Shown: positions 55,238 through 64,000 of the stretch, piece by piece
How positions within the stretch are numbered: position 1 is the first letter of the stretch
How the letters are laid out: each line of letters opens with the position of its first letter
Notes under the pieces: model-generated
What the model was told of the DNA's origin: nothing
Databases searched by the model: none
Seen by the model: only the letters and a program-made list of their open reading frames with translations
Program-made: the position numbers and the translations under genes
Source: Flavobacterium salmonis
Lineage (GTDB): Bacteria > Bacteroidota > Bacteroidia > Flavobacteriales > Flavobacteriaceae
Direction: 5' to 3'
DNA: 64,000 nt
Assembly: GCF_903819435.1 (NCBI RefSeq)
Contig: NZ_CAIJDP010000082.1
Span: 151,364-215,363, forward strand

Positions 55238-56416
55238 TTAATTTTTATCAATTTCATCAGCAACAAAATCAGCAACAAAATAGCCCCCAATTCCCCCTAC
55301 AATTCCCCCCACAATTCCTCCTACAACTCCAGCTGCAACAGCACCAGGTCCAGTCAATGAGAAAAGAGCAGCAGCTGCAGGCCCTAAATAAGCAGCTCCA
55401 CCCCAAGAACCTCCTTGTCTAATACTCTCATCTACAGCAGGTTTGTATAATTTTATCGCAATACTTTTATCAACTGCTTTCCCTACATCATAAGCTGTTG
55501 TTACAACTCCAACAAATTTAAAACCGGTCCCAAGACCTCTTAAAATCATAGTTCCTCTACCGCTAACTGCACTTGCTGGAACATTACCCGTAAATAAACC
55601 TTCTTTATTTAGCGGAACATCCCCATTGAGCCATTTACTCCCACGAGGATATTCATCTAAGCTATTTGTTACTAATGTCTGCAATTCCATATTTGAAGTA
55701 TAACCAATACCCTCCTTAGCTATAATATTCATATCAATCCAAAATTGATTACCAAAACCTTTAAATGATTTCCCACCAAAAAATCTTTCTGAAGTAGATA
55801 TAAAAGAACTGTTTGTCTTTGTGGAAAATTTGCCTGCTTGATCATAAAACTCTCCTAATGCATGTTGTACTTGTGTAGTCTGTGCAGAAGGATTGCTCAT
55901 TTTAAAACCATTTACTTCTGGATTAATAGATGCAATATCTATTCTATTCGTATAATTAAGCGTTGAATTTAAAGATGGCCCTACGTAACCACGAGGTTGT
56001 AATGTACTTACAGTTTCAGCTTGCGCTCTAGGATTTTGATTAGCAATAGGAGCAGAAAAACTCGGGGCGAATTCTTTACTACTCTCTAAACCTTCTAATT
56101 CATTAGCATGAATAGGTTGATTAGAACTAAATTGATATGGTGTTAAGTAAGTATATTTAGCCTCAAGCGGATCAGTTGCAAAAAACCTTCCCACCCTCGG
56201 GTCATGCATCCTAAAAGTATAGTTCAAGCTATTACCCTCACCTTTCAACTCATCATCCTTCTCCTGCCCCTGGAACCCATAACGATACGTTTCAGACTTC
56301 CCATGACGAGAAGGCACGATCATTCCAAAAGGATAGTAATCTGAGTAGCGGTTAAGACCAATAAATAAAAGAACTTCTGTACAATTTAAAAACCTTAAAA
56401 TTGCAGTTTTCAGCAA
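55238..56416 (-). pseudogene. 5'-truncated RHS core with C-terminal tip
   Basis: The 392-residue frame begins with non-family residues (MLKTAILRFLNCTEV) and enters the RHS-associated core at YYPFGMIVPSRHGKS, then YRYGFQGQEKDDELKGEG, FRMHDPRVGRFFATDPLE and ANELEG. The long N-terminal YD-repeat shell is absent from the window. The tip (about 90-392) ends in a glycine-zipper region (GAVAAGVVGGIVGGIVGG) that could insert in membranes. Without shell or secretion signal it is probably a silent donor cassette or a remnant, unless expressed by recombination with a full rhs gene elsewhere. Confidence 0.75.
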
Positions 56417-56512
56417 TTTTCGGCATTACAAATTTAAGAAAATTTGGTAACCAAAAACTTTTTTTCAGTTCGTAAGGAAGAAAAACTGAAAATTATTTGA
56501 TATTATTACAAA

Positions 56513-59080
56513 ATGAATCCGTTATCCCGAATAATTACAATCATTCTGTTAGCAATACATGTTGCCGGTGCCCAGTCCGGTAATTTTGTGTTTTCGCCAA
56601 TTAACGTTTTAGAAGGACTAAGTGATAATCAAATTCGTTATATATTACAGCTTTCTGACGGAAGAATGGTTTTTAAAACCAGCGGTAATTTAAACCTCTA
56701 CGATGGAGAAAATTTTAAATATATACACCAGACCGCTGCTCATGTTTTTCCTCTAAAAGGTTACGATGGGTTTTACAGAATTTATAAAGACAGGGATTCA
56801 CTTCTATGGATTAAAGACACTCACAAATTGATGTGTTTAGACCTGTATACTGAAAAATATGTCCCGAACCCGGGATCTTATTTTAAAAATAAAGGATTAA
56901 AAAAACCTGTCGAAAATCTTTTCGTAGATTCAGACAGCAGGCTATGGCTACTGAGCAGGAACAAACTTTATAAAAATAATTCCGATTATTTTATAGACAC
57001 AGGAGCCAATGATGGCAATTTACAAGATTTGGCTTCCGTTAAGAATAACTTATACCTCTTTTACAGTACCGGAGCAGTAGTGTGTTATGATCTGAAAACA
57101 AAAAGAAAACGCTACAGCAGTACCGCATACTCCCCGGCAGAGCATGCTAATTTTAAGAATACCTCGATGGTAGTTGAAGGAAGCAAAGGTTTTTATCAAT
57201 TACGAAACGGAATTAAAGGCGGTTTTTTCTTTTTTGATATCCAAAAATGCAGTTGGAAAAAAATACTGGAAACCAGCTATACTCTTAATACATTAGCAAT
57301 TACCGTTGATCATAAAGCTTACATCAGTTGCAAAACAGGAATCTGGATCATTAATAACCTAACCGGAGAAAAACAATACATCCCTACATTAAAAAAAGTG
57401 GATGGAAGCATCATTAATACCGAAATAAGCACTGTGTTTTATGACAGACAAGGAGGTCTTTGGCTGGGTACTTTTAATCAGGGACTTCTTTATTATCATC
57501 CTTCCAGATACAAATTCAATTTGATAGGACGCTTCTACTTTGAGCCAAAGCATCCAAAAGACATAACCGTTGAATCATTTGCTGAGGATCAGAAAGGAAA
57601 TATCTACATTCGATGCGGCGATGTGTTTTATCAATACCATTCCGTAGAAAATAAGGTAGTTCTTGTTCCTTCTGTTTCGCTTCCGAAAGAAGTATTAAAA
57701 AAATTCAATCAGGATAAAACTTACTACGGCAATGTGCACAGACCGCTTTATGATGTGCGGGGCTGGAAATGGACGGGAACACAAGACGGATTAAAACTTT
57801 TTATTCCAAACAAGAAAAAAGAAAAACTGTTTTATACCCAGGATGGTTTGTCTAATAATTTTGTCCATGCTCTTTTGGAGGACCAAAACAAAAATATATG
57901 GTTAACGACCAGTTCAGGCATAACAAAACTGCAGATAGATGCTGTAAGCAGGAAAATTAGTTTTACAATTTTCACCTCCCGTGAAGGAACTTTACAAGGA
58001 GAATATTCAGATGATGCAGCTTTTCAGGCAACTGACGGAACTTTGTATTTTGGCGGAATTAATGGTTTTAATACATTAAGAACAGACAATGAAGTGGATG
58101 AAAAACTCCTCTTTCGTCCCGTTTTTACAAATCTGTTTCTTCGTGGAGAGAAGGTTGAAACAGGAGTTAAATATGATGACCGTATTATTTTAGAACAGAC
58201 TGCTCCGAATACTAAAAAGATTGAACTTTCTTATGAGCAGAACTTCCTGACTTTTGAGTTTTCTGCCCTAAATTATAAAAACCCCTCGCAAACACGCTAC
58301 CGTTACCAACTTGTGGGTATCGATAATGACTGGCGGGAAACCTCAGCGGGCAGGCAAAATGAAAATACCGGTACAGGCAGTAAACTCAAAACCGCTTACA
58401 CCAATCTTCCACACGGTAGATATATACTTAAGGTAATGGCAGCCGGAAGCCGTGGACAATGGAGTCCTGTTTCAGAATTAGAAATTACCATTCATGCGCC
58501 ATGGTGGAGAACTACTTCTGCCTACATTTTATTCACTTTATTTTTGACAGCATTTATTGGTACAGGAATTTACATTTATATTGCGAATACCCGAAAGAAA
58601 CTGGAACAAAACTACAGAGAAGATCTGCTTCTGGTGCGAATAAAAAACCTTATTGACCAGTGTAATTATCTTGAAGCTGAAAAAGACACTTATCTTGCTC
58701 AGACAAATGTATTTCAGCCTTCACTTCAAAAAAATGAAAACAAAGCTGATGAAATATTCTTAACAAAAGCTTTAGAACAGGTTGAAAAGAATCTGAGTAC
58801 TGCTAATTATTCCGTAGAAGATCTAAGCCGGGACCTTTGTATGGACCGCACTGGACTTTACCGTAAATTAATCGCGCTTTTAGATAAGCCGCCGTCTATG
58901 TTTATTAGAAATGTACGTCTTCAGAAAGCTGCAGTTTTACTTCTTGAAGGAGAACTCAGTATTTCAGAAATTACAGAAAAAGTAGGATTCAGCAGTCCCA
59001 GTTATATGAGTAAATGTTTTCAGGAGATGTATGGTTGCAGGCCATCAGAATATGCCGAAAAGATAAACAAATCAACCTGA
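56513..59080 (+). CDS. SusR-like sensor with AraC output, no kinase
   Basis: An 855-residue membrane regulator. A signal peptide (MNPLSRIITIILLAIHVAGA) is followed by a periplasmic two-propeller-like region (FSPINVLEGLSDNQIRYI; repeats such as DRQGGLWLGTFNQGLLYYHP and EDQNKNIWLTTSSGITKL), a Y_Y_Y domain (about 570-660; YRYQLVGIDNDWRET), one membrane helix (about 668-690), a short coiled segment, and a C-terminal AraC-type HTH (about 755-850; VEDLSRDLCMDRTGLYRKL, EITEKVGFSSPSYMSKCF). Histidine kinase and receiver domains are absent, as in SusR. It probably senses a glycan breakdown product and activates the GH31 gene 86 bp downstream. Confidence 0.9.
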   Translation: MNPLSRIITIILLAIHVAGAQSGNFVFSPINVLEGLSDNQIRYILQLSDGRMVFKTSGNLNLYDGENFKYIHQTAAHVFPLKGYDGFYRIYKDRDSLLWIKDTHKLMCLDLYTEKYVPNPGSYFKNKGLKKPVENLFVDSDSRLWLLSRNKLYKNNSDYFIDTGANDGNLQDLASVKNNLYLFYSTGAVVCYDLKTKRKRYSSTAYSPAEHANFKNTSMVVEGSKGFYQLRNGIKGGFFFFDIQKCSWKKILETSYTLNTLAITVDHKAYISCKTGIWIINNLTGEKQYIPTLKKVDGSIINTEISTVFYDRQGGLWLGTFNQGLLYYHPSRYKFNLIGRFYFEPKHPKDITVESFAEDQKGNIYIRCGDVFYQYHSVENKVVLVPSVSLPKEVLKKFNQDKTYYGNVHRPLYDVRGWKWTGTQDGLKLFIPNKKKEKLFYTQDGLSNNFVHALLEDQNKNIWLTTSSGITKLQIDAVSRKISFTIFTSREGTLQGEYSDDAAFQATDGTLYFGGINGFNTLRTDNEVDEKLLFRPVFTNLFLRGEKVETGVKYDDRIILEQTAPNTKKIELSYEQNFLTFEFSALNYKNPSQTRYRYQLVGIDNDWRETSAGRQNENTGTGSKLKTAYTNLPHGRYILKVMAAGSRGQWSPVSELEITIHAPWWRTTSAYILFTLFLTAFIGTGIYIYIANTRKKLEQNYREDLLLVRIKNLIDQCNYLEAEKDTYLAQTNVFQPSLQKNENKADEIFLTKALEQVEKNLSTANYSVEDLSRDLCMDRTGLYRKLIALLDKPPSMFIRNVRLQKAAVLLLEGELSISEITEKVGFSSPSYMSKCFQEMYGCRPSEYAEKINKST

Positions 59081-59166
59081 TTACTGTTTATTTCAACATG
59101 GCTGTTGTCGTTTTTACGGGGGTAAAAGTAATTTTGGACATATAGAAAACCAAAATATTAAAGCCA

Positions 59167-61524
59167 ATGAATTTTTTTAATTTTAAATCTAATCGTTTAA
59201 TAGTAACATTTTTCCTCTATTTTATAATAGCAGGTGTTAATGCACAAGCTATAGAGAAAACCACGCAGGGAGTAAAATTTACTTCACAAGGTATGGAAAT
59301 CCAGATCGAATTTTATTCTAATAATATTGTTAGGGTTTATAAAAGTCCAAGTGGGATTCCTTATAACAAAAAAAGCCTTTCTGTTGTAAAACTTCCTGAA
59401 AATGTACCCGTAAAGTTTAATGAAAAAGGAGAAATTACGCTATTAGAAAGTAATAATCTTAAGGTTCAGATTAATACTGAAAGCGGAGGAATTTCTTTTT
59501 ATGATACTTCGGGAAAACTGCTTCTTAAAGATAAAGATTACGGAACACAGTTTTCGCCTCTGGATGATGCCGGAACACCATCGTATACCGTTAAAGAAGG
59601 ATTTTTGCTGGACAAAGACGAAGCAGTATACGGAGTTGGACAAATCATGGATAATAAATTCAACCGCCGAAACTCTTCGCATAATATGCAGAATGAAAAC
59701 ATGTCAACCTATTCTCCATATTTTATGTCTTTGAAAGGATATGCCGTTTTTTGGGATAATTACTCCATTTCAAAGTTTAATGACAATCCACAGGAACTTT
59801 CTTTTGAAGGATTAGGACATTGCTCCGACTATTATTTTATGTATGGAAAAAATGCAGACGGTGTTATTGCACAAGTTCGTGATTTAACAGGCAAAGCGCC
59901 TATGCTTCCTTTATGGGCCTATGGTTTTTTTCAAAGTAAAGAACGGTATCACACACAAGACGAAAGCCTGAATGTATTAAAGAAGTACCGCGAGCTTCAA
60001 ATCCCTCTGGATGTGGTTATTCAGGACTGGCGTTACTGGCCCGAATATAACAAAAGTGACAGTTTATGGAATTCGCAAAGTTTTGATAAGGAGAGGTTTC
60101 CTAATCCTAAGCAATGGGCAAATGAAATTCACAAGCTAAATGCAAAATTACTGATCGTTACCTGGCCCGGATTTGGCCCTAAAACAGAGCAGCGTAAAGA
60201 ATTAGACAGTAAAAAAATGATTATCAACTTTGATACATGGCCTCCAAAAAGCGGTGCACGTCCTTATGATGTGTACAATCCTGAAGCCTTAGATATTTAC
60301 TGGCGTTACCTGAACAAAGGTATTTTTAGCTTTATTGAAAATGATGGCTGGTGGCTCGATTCAACAGAACCAGACCACATCGACAGGAAAGATTCAGATT
60401 ATCTTCTGCCAACACATCTGGGTTCTTACCGCAGTGTAAAGAATGCCTACAGTCTTATGCATAATAAAGGAATTGCTCTTAATCAACGTAAAACAAATCT
60501 AGAAAAAAGGGTCGTTATCCTTACACGTTCAGGATTTATCGGACAGCAGTTTTATGGTTCTAATACCTGGAGTGGCGATGTAGTTTCTTCATGGGAAATG
60601 CTGCAGAAACAAATTCCCGCCGCGTTAAACTATACTTTAATGGGTATTCCAAACTGGAATAGTGATATTGGCGGTTTTTTTGCCGGTCATTGGAAAAAAG
60701 ATGGAGGCAATAAAAACCCGGAGTTTCAGGAACTCTATGTTCGCTGGATGCAGTTTGGAGCGTTTTGCTCAATGATGCGTTCTCATGGAACCGATCTTCC
60801 GCGCGAAATATGGAATTTTGGAGATCGTGGTACGTGGTGTTTCGATGCACAGGAAAAGGCAATTAATTTACGTTACAGCCTCTTACCTTATATCTACAGC
60901 ACATCATGGGATGTCAGTCACAACAACGGAACATTTATGCGTCCACTCGTTATGGATTTTGCCTCAGATGTAAAAACACACGATATTGGCAACGAATACC
61001 TCTTCGGGCGTTCTATTCTTGTCGCTCCTGTTACCCAATATAAGTCAAGAAAATGGCCTGTATATCTTCCTGCGGGAAGCAACTGGTACAACTTCTGGAC
61101 CAATGAATACTTAACCGGAGGACAAACCGTTTCAACCGAAACTGAGGTAGATAAAATTCCGCTATATATTAAATCGGGTTCTATTGTGCCTTTTGGTCCC
61201 AAGGTTCAGTATGCAACCCAAAAAAAATGGGACAATCTTGAAATACGTATTTATCCCGGAGCAGATGGGGAATTTGTATTATACGAAGATGAAAATGACA
61301 ATTACAATTATGAAAAGAACTTTTATTCTACTATCAAATTCAAATGGAGTGATGCATCAAAAACCCTTACTATAGAAAACAGAGAAGGTAATTTTCCTGG
61401 TATGATTAAATCTCGTAAGTTCAAAATTGTGATTGCCAATAAAAATCAGGGCTATGGTGATACTCCTGCTGAGATCGTTAAGAGTGTTTCTTATAAAGGC
61501 AGCAAAATATCGGTTAAACTTTAA
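59167..61524 (+). CDS. GH31 glycoside hydrolase, secreted
   Basis: A 785-residue enzyme with an N-terminal export signal ending VNAQA. The family 31 nucleophile is the Asp in WWLDSTEPDH (about 398) and the acid/base Asp is in WSGDVVSSWE (about 471). The YGFFQSKERYHTQDE and VIQDWRYWPEYN stretches mark the barrel, and PHYIY-like and GSIVPFGP regions follow. Likely an alpha-xylosidase or alpha-glucosidase acting in the periplasm or on the surface. It is placed with a SusR-like regulator but no SusC/SusD pair. Confidence 0.92.
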   Translation: MNFFNFKSNRLIVTFFLYFIIAGVNAQAIEKTTQGVKFTSQGMEIQIEFYSNNIVRVYKSPSGIPYNKKSLSVVKLPENVPVKFNEKGEITLLESNNLKVQINTESGGISFYDTSGKLLLKDKDYGTQFSPLDDAGTPSYTVKEGFLLDKDEAVYGVGQIMDNKFNRRNSSHNMQNENMSTYSPYFMSLKGYAVFWDNYSISKFNDNPQELSFEGLGHCSDYYFMYGKNADGVIAQVRDLTGKAPMLPLWAYGFFQSKERYHTQDESLNVLKKYRELQIPLDVVIQDWRYWPEYNKSDSLWNSQSFDKERFPNPKQWANEIHKLNAKLLIVTWPGFGPKTEQRKELDSKKMIINFDTWPPKSGARPYDVYNPEALDIYWRYLNKGIFSFIENDGWWLDSTEPDHIDRKDSDYLLPTHLGSYRSVKNAYSLMHNKGIALNQRKTNLEKRVVILTRSGFIGQQFYGSNTWSGDVVSSWEMLQKQIPAALNYTLMGIPNWNSDIGGFFAGHWKKDGGNKNPEFQELYVRWMQFGAFCSMMRSHGTDLPREIWNFGDRGTWCFDAQEKAINLRYSLLPYIYSTSWDVSHNNGTFMRPLVMDFASDVKTHDIGNEYLFGRSILVAPVTQYKSRKWPVYLPAGSNWYNFWTNEYLTGGQTVSTETEVDKIPLYIKSGSIVPFGPKVQYATQKKWDNLEIRIYPGADGEFVLYEDENDNYNYEKNFYSTIKFKWSDASKTLTIENREGNFPGMIKSRKFKIVIANKNQGYGDTPAEIVKSVSYKGSKISVKL

Positions 61525-61617
61525 TTTCCGAATGGTAAAAAAAGTGAATTATGGGTTTAGATAGTACCTGCTTTACTTTTACTACCCCTATTCCAATAAC
61601 TAAACAATTAAATTTTA

Positions 61618-62100
61618 ATGAAAGGCTATAATTTAGATTTTTTAAACAATAAAACAGTAATAAACATTTACAATATTTCTATTTGTGAAAACAAATTTTC
61701 CTATAGCCTTTCAGATTCATTGGTCTTAAAATTAATTGACAACTCATTAGTTCAAATTTTAATTGATTACGATATAAAAGTTTACCAATTATCTTCAATA
61801 GAAGAGCTTATAATTTTAGGGGATTATGATCTAAAAAGTGTAGAAATTCAATTATTAGAAATAAGTGAAATAATGAATACTCAAAAGATCACTACTATTT
61901 ATAATTATTTGCAATCAACATATCAATTTGGTTCAAAATTTTTAAATACAAACAATGAATTTATATTTGGATTTTGTTTTGGCTGGGACGAAATCATTTT
62001 ATTAGATGAAAAAGATTTTATCACAATGTTGAATTCTTACGATGAAAAGACAGAAATTGTAATTCCCCAAACACCAGATGAATCGGATATATCAACGTAA
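61618..62100 (+). CDS. Hypothetical protein, 160 residues
   Basis: Not recognised. A soluble, acidic protein with many Ile, Leu and Asn residues, ending FGFCFGWDEIILLDEKDF and a polar tail. It lies 93 bp after the GH31 gene and close to a short repeat related to those in the RHS region, so it could be a stray immunity gene left from an rhs tip exchange. That is speculative. Confidence 0.55.
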   Translation: MKGYNLDFLNNKTVINIYNISICENKFSYSLSDSLVLKLIDNSLVQILIDYDIKVYQLSSIEELIILGDYDLKSVEIQLLEISEIMNTQKITTIYNYLQSTYQFGSKFLNTNNEFIFGFCFGWDEIILLDEKDFITMLNSYDEKTEIVIPQTPDESDIST

Positions 62101-62281
62101 TAATAACTTCAACTAGCGCACGTTTATTTATACTCCTGTGTCCGATTGTATCGGCTACCTAAAAAATTAAAAGATAAATCATAGCGTTTGTAACGCACAT
62201 AAAAAAGTAACGCTGACCATTCGAATTCTAATAATACTATTTATTTTGTTATCATTGTATTGTTTATTTTAACTTATAAAT

Positions 62282-62461
62282 ATGAAATTAAATGAAAATT
62301 TTCGTCTGTTGGTACCAATTATGTTGATAGTTGGCGGTTTTTATGCCAGTAATAGTAATACTAAATTGGCGAAAGATTCGCCTGAAATTTATAAGAGATG
62401 GTATATTCTTGTGATTTTAGGAGTTTTACTATTGCTATTGAGAGTACGCAAATATATTTAA
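62282..62461 (+). CDS. Small two-helix membrane protein, 59 residues
   Basis: ATG at 62282 to TAA at 62459. Two hydrophobic segments, LLVPIMLIVGGFYA and ILVILGVLLLLL, flank a polar loop with KLAKDSPEIYKRW, and the tail is basic (RVRKYI). The composition and clean start suggest a real small gene. Function unknown. Confidence 0.5.
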   Translation: MKLNENFRLLVPIMLIVGGFYASNSNTKLAKDSPEIYKRWYILVILGVLLLLLRVRKYI

Positions 62462-62505
62462 TCAGGTGGCAACAATCTTTAAGACCATAAATAGCTCATT
62501 AATAA

Positions 62506-62535
62506 CAACTATACCGCAGAAATTTTTTCCGTGCC
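62506..62535 (+). repeat. Dispersed short repeat, copy 4
   Basis: Matches 53474-53503 at 28 of 30 positions in the same orientation. The two copies bracket the tRNA, RHS remnants, SusR-like regulator and GH31 gene, about 9 kb. Confidence 0.55.
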
Positions 62536-62560
62536 GATAAAGAGCATCGACAAATAACAA

Positions 62561-62598
62561 AGGGGAAAAAAGAATAACAATTCTTTATTTCCCCTTTT
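62561..62598. terminator. Bidirectional terminator
   Basis: A long stem AAAGGGGAAAAAAGAAT / ATTCTTTATTTCCCCTTT with one bulge and a 4-nt loop. It lies between the small membrane protein (plus) and the ligase gene (minus) and could serve both. Confidence 0.65.
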
Positions 62599-62624
62599 AC
62601 TTGTTTATAATAGTAAAGTAGTAC

Positions 62625-64000
62625 TTAAAATGCTACCATTTCTTTTACCTCTTTGTAATCAATCTTACCATTTTGAGATAAAGGCAGCTCATTTATTTTC
62701 TTCACTTTTATAGTTGTCGGATGAAGCTTAACTTGTTCAGAAAGTATCTTTTTGATTTCAAATTCATTAAGATCATCATATAAATATGCTACAATCAGGA
62801 TTTTATCATCTTCACCCAGACAAAGAAACTTAGTTCCGGCAAAATTATTCTGCAGGATCTGCTCAATTTCATCTAAACTGATCCTTGTGCCAAAAAGCTT
62901 TATAAAGCGCTGACTTCTTCCGGTGATGTAAAAAAATCCATCTTTATCTTTTTTGGCAATGTCTCCTGTATGCAACACTTTTAAAGGAGAATACTCCAAT
63001 AAATCTTCTTTTACAGTTGCATAACCGCCCGATACGTTTGGACCAGAATACAAAAGTTCTCCGGAGGCCGGATCAACTTCCATTTTTCCATCCTTAATGG
63101 GTTTCCCAATCGAACCTGCTTTCTCAATGAGATATTGAGGTTCTAAATAGGACATTCTTGCCGTAGCTTCTGTTTGCCCATACATCGTATAAAAGGAAAG
63201 GTCATTTTTTAAAGCATAATTTCCAAACTCAATTAATGCTGACGGATTCAGTCTGCCACCTGCCTGACTTAAGTATCGCAAAGAAGGATATTCTTTTTTC
63301 AAAAAACCAATTCGTTGCAGCATTTCATATACATAGGGTACACCAGCCAAAGAGGTATATTGATATCGCTCCCATTCTTCCCAAAATTCCTTTTGCATAA
63401 TGGTTGTATCAGAACATACTATCGTACCTCCAGATATAGAATTAGTAGTAAATACCGAGAATCCATAAGAATAAAACAAAGGCAGGTTTAACGGGCAGAC
63501 ATCGAAATTTTTAACCGGCAGGTAATCCAGGATAGACAAGGCATTGCTTACTATATTTTGTTCTGACAATTTCACAAATTTTGGTGAACCTGTACTTCCG
63601 GAAGTACTGAGCAACAATTTGATTGAAGGATTTACCACAGTTTTCACTGCCTTGTCCTGAACAAAACAAGTATGGGCTGCCCCTAATGCTTTAGCCGAAT
63701 AGGCATCAATTTTTATCCGGGTTGCATCATAAATATAATAGGGGTTATAATGCTTTTCGAGATATTCTTTATGAATGACATTCAAAGACGGGCTAAGCAA
63801 TGCAATGGTAAAGTCTGATCTTATGAAATTTAAGAGCAATTCAACCGACTGAATCTGATTGTCCAGATAAAGAAAAGCCAGTCCTCCTCCACCGATAATA
63901 TCCAAAGATTCATGGAAATCCAAAACTGAATTGGCTTTGTCTTTTACAGAATCTATATAAAGCAAGTTTTTATTACCGAGTATTAATTCGTAAAGTTGTT
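62625..64000 (-). CDS. AMP-forming acyl ligase, 5' end outside window
   Basis: At least 458 residues of an ANL-superfamily adenylating enzyme. The frame stays open to the right edge (before LYIDSVKD it reads QLYELILGNKN), so the true start lies outside. Motifs: LLSTSGSTGSPKFVK (P-loop), FYTMYGQTEATARMSY, LLYSGPNVSGGYA, LHTGDIAKKDKDGFFYITGR and the catalytic Lys in LPLSQNGKIDYKE at the C-terminus. There is no carrier domain. Such free-standing ligases activate fatty or aromatic acids, or amino acids, for transfer to CoA or a carrier protein. It is unlikely to belong to the NRPS/PKS cluster 10 kb away. Confidence 0.88.
   Translation of the reverse strand, partial: QLYELILGNKNLLYIDSVKDKANSVLDFHESLDIIGGGGLAFLYLDNQIQSVELLLNFIRSDFTIALLSPSLNVIHKEYLEKHYNPYYIYDATRIKIDAYSAKALGAAHTCFVQDKAVKTVVNPSIKLLLSTSGSTGSPKFVKLSEQNIVSNALSILDYLPVKNFDVCPLNLPLFYSYGFSVFTTNSISGGTIVCSDTTIMQKEFWEEWERYQYTSLAGVPYVYEMLQRIGFLKKEYPSLRYLSQAGGRLNPSALIEFGNYALKNDLSFYTMYGQTEATARMSYLEPQYLIEKAGSIGKPIKDGKMEVDPASGELLYSGPNVSGGYATVKEDLLEYSPLKVLHTGDIAKKDKDGFFYITGRSQRFIKLFGTRISLDEIEQILQNNFAGTKFLCLGEDDKILIVAYLYDDLNEFEIKKILSEQVKLHPTTIKVKKINELPLSQNGKIDYKEVKEMVAF

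Noticed and set aside
1..64000. CRISPR array, prophage or conjugative genes
   Set aside because: No regularly spaced repeats, phage structural genes, integrases or transfer genes were seen in any frame.

Overview
The window looks like the chromosome of a Flavobacterium-type Bacteroidota. It is AT-rich, has a type IX secretion (T9SS) sorting tail, SusC-type and SusR-like proteins and an RHS core of the FFA-DPL type. Several -7 boxes fit the Bacteroidota consensus TAnnTTTG, and Shine-Dalgarno sequences are weak or absent. The species cannot be fixed from the sequence alone.

Layout. 0-5 kb: signalling genes (receiver protein, GAF histidine kinase, Hpt protein, LytTR regulator) and a small nucleotidyltransferase. 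5-14.3 kb: a seven-gene minus-strand operon combining an MNIO (DUF692) enzyme, its DUF2063 partner and a 13-cysteine protein with a ferritin-like VioB/RebD-type protein, a flavin amino-acid oxidase, a thiamin-diphosphate 2-oxo-acid decarboxylase and a protein with a LecA-like C-terminus. Two 110-bp direct repeats, each ending in an intrinsic terminator, flank it; the right one abuts a decayed IS200/IS605 element. 15-18 kb: beta-carbonic anhydrase, a bestrophin gene broken by one amber codon, and a TetR regulator. 18.5-25 kb: a decayed SusC-like receptor behind a SAM-I riboswitch, and a large secreted pectin esterase/pectate lyase. 25-29.8 kb: small regulators, MBL-fold, SnoaL-like and DsbA-like proteins.

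29.8-52.1 kb is a compact minus-strand hybrid NRPS/PKS cluster of 13 genes. It encodes a C-A-T-C-T-TE synthetase (glycine-like A-domain code), an A-T protein, a KS-AT-KR-ACP polyketide synthase, a stand-alone condensation protein, a KAS III-like enzyme, a flavin monooxygenase, a GNAT, a type II thioesterase and a phosphopantetheinyl transferase. An unusual block of four genes (class III aminotransferase, FrhB-like iron-sulfur reductase, EPSP-synthase-like enzyme, zinc-type dehydrogenase) probably makes a special building block, possibly shikimate-derived. A divergent response regulator sits at the head. The distal end runs into a truncated MBL gene, which suggests acquisition by insertion.

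53-64 kb: tRNA-Glu, an RHS tip region with a candidate immunity gene and an orphan second tip, related short repeats, a SusR-like sensor/AraC regulator next to a GH31 glycosidase, two small proteins of unknown role, and an AMP-forming ligase running off the right edge.
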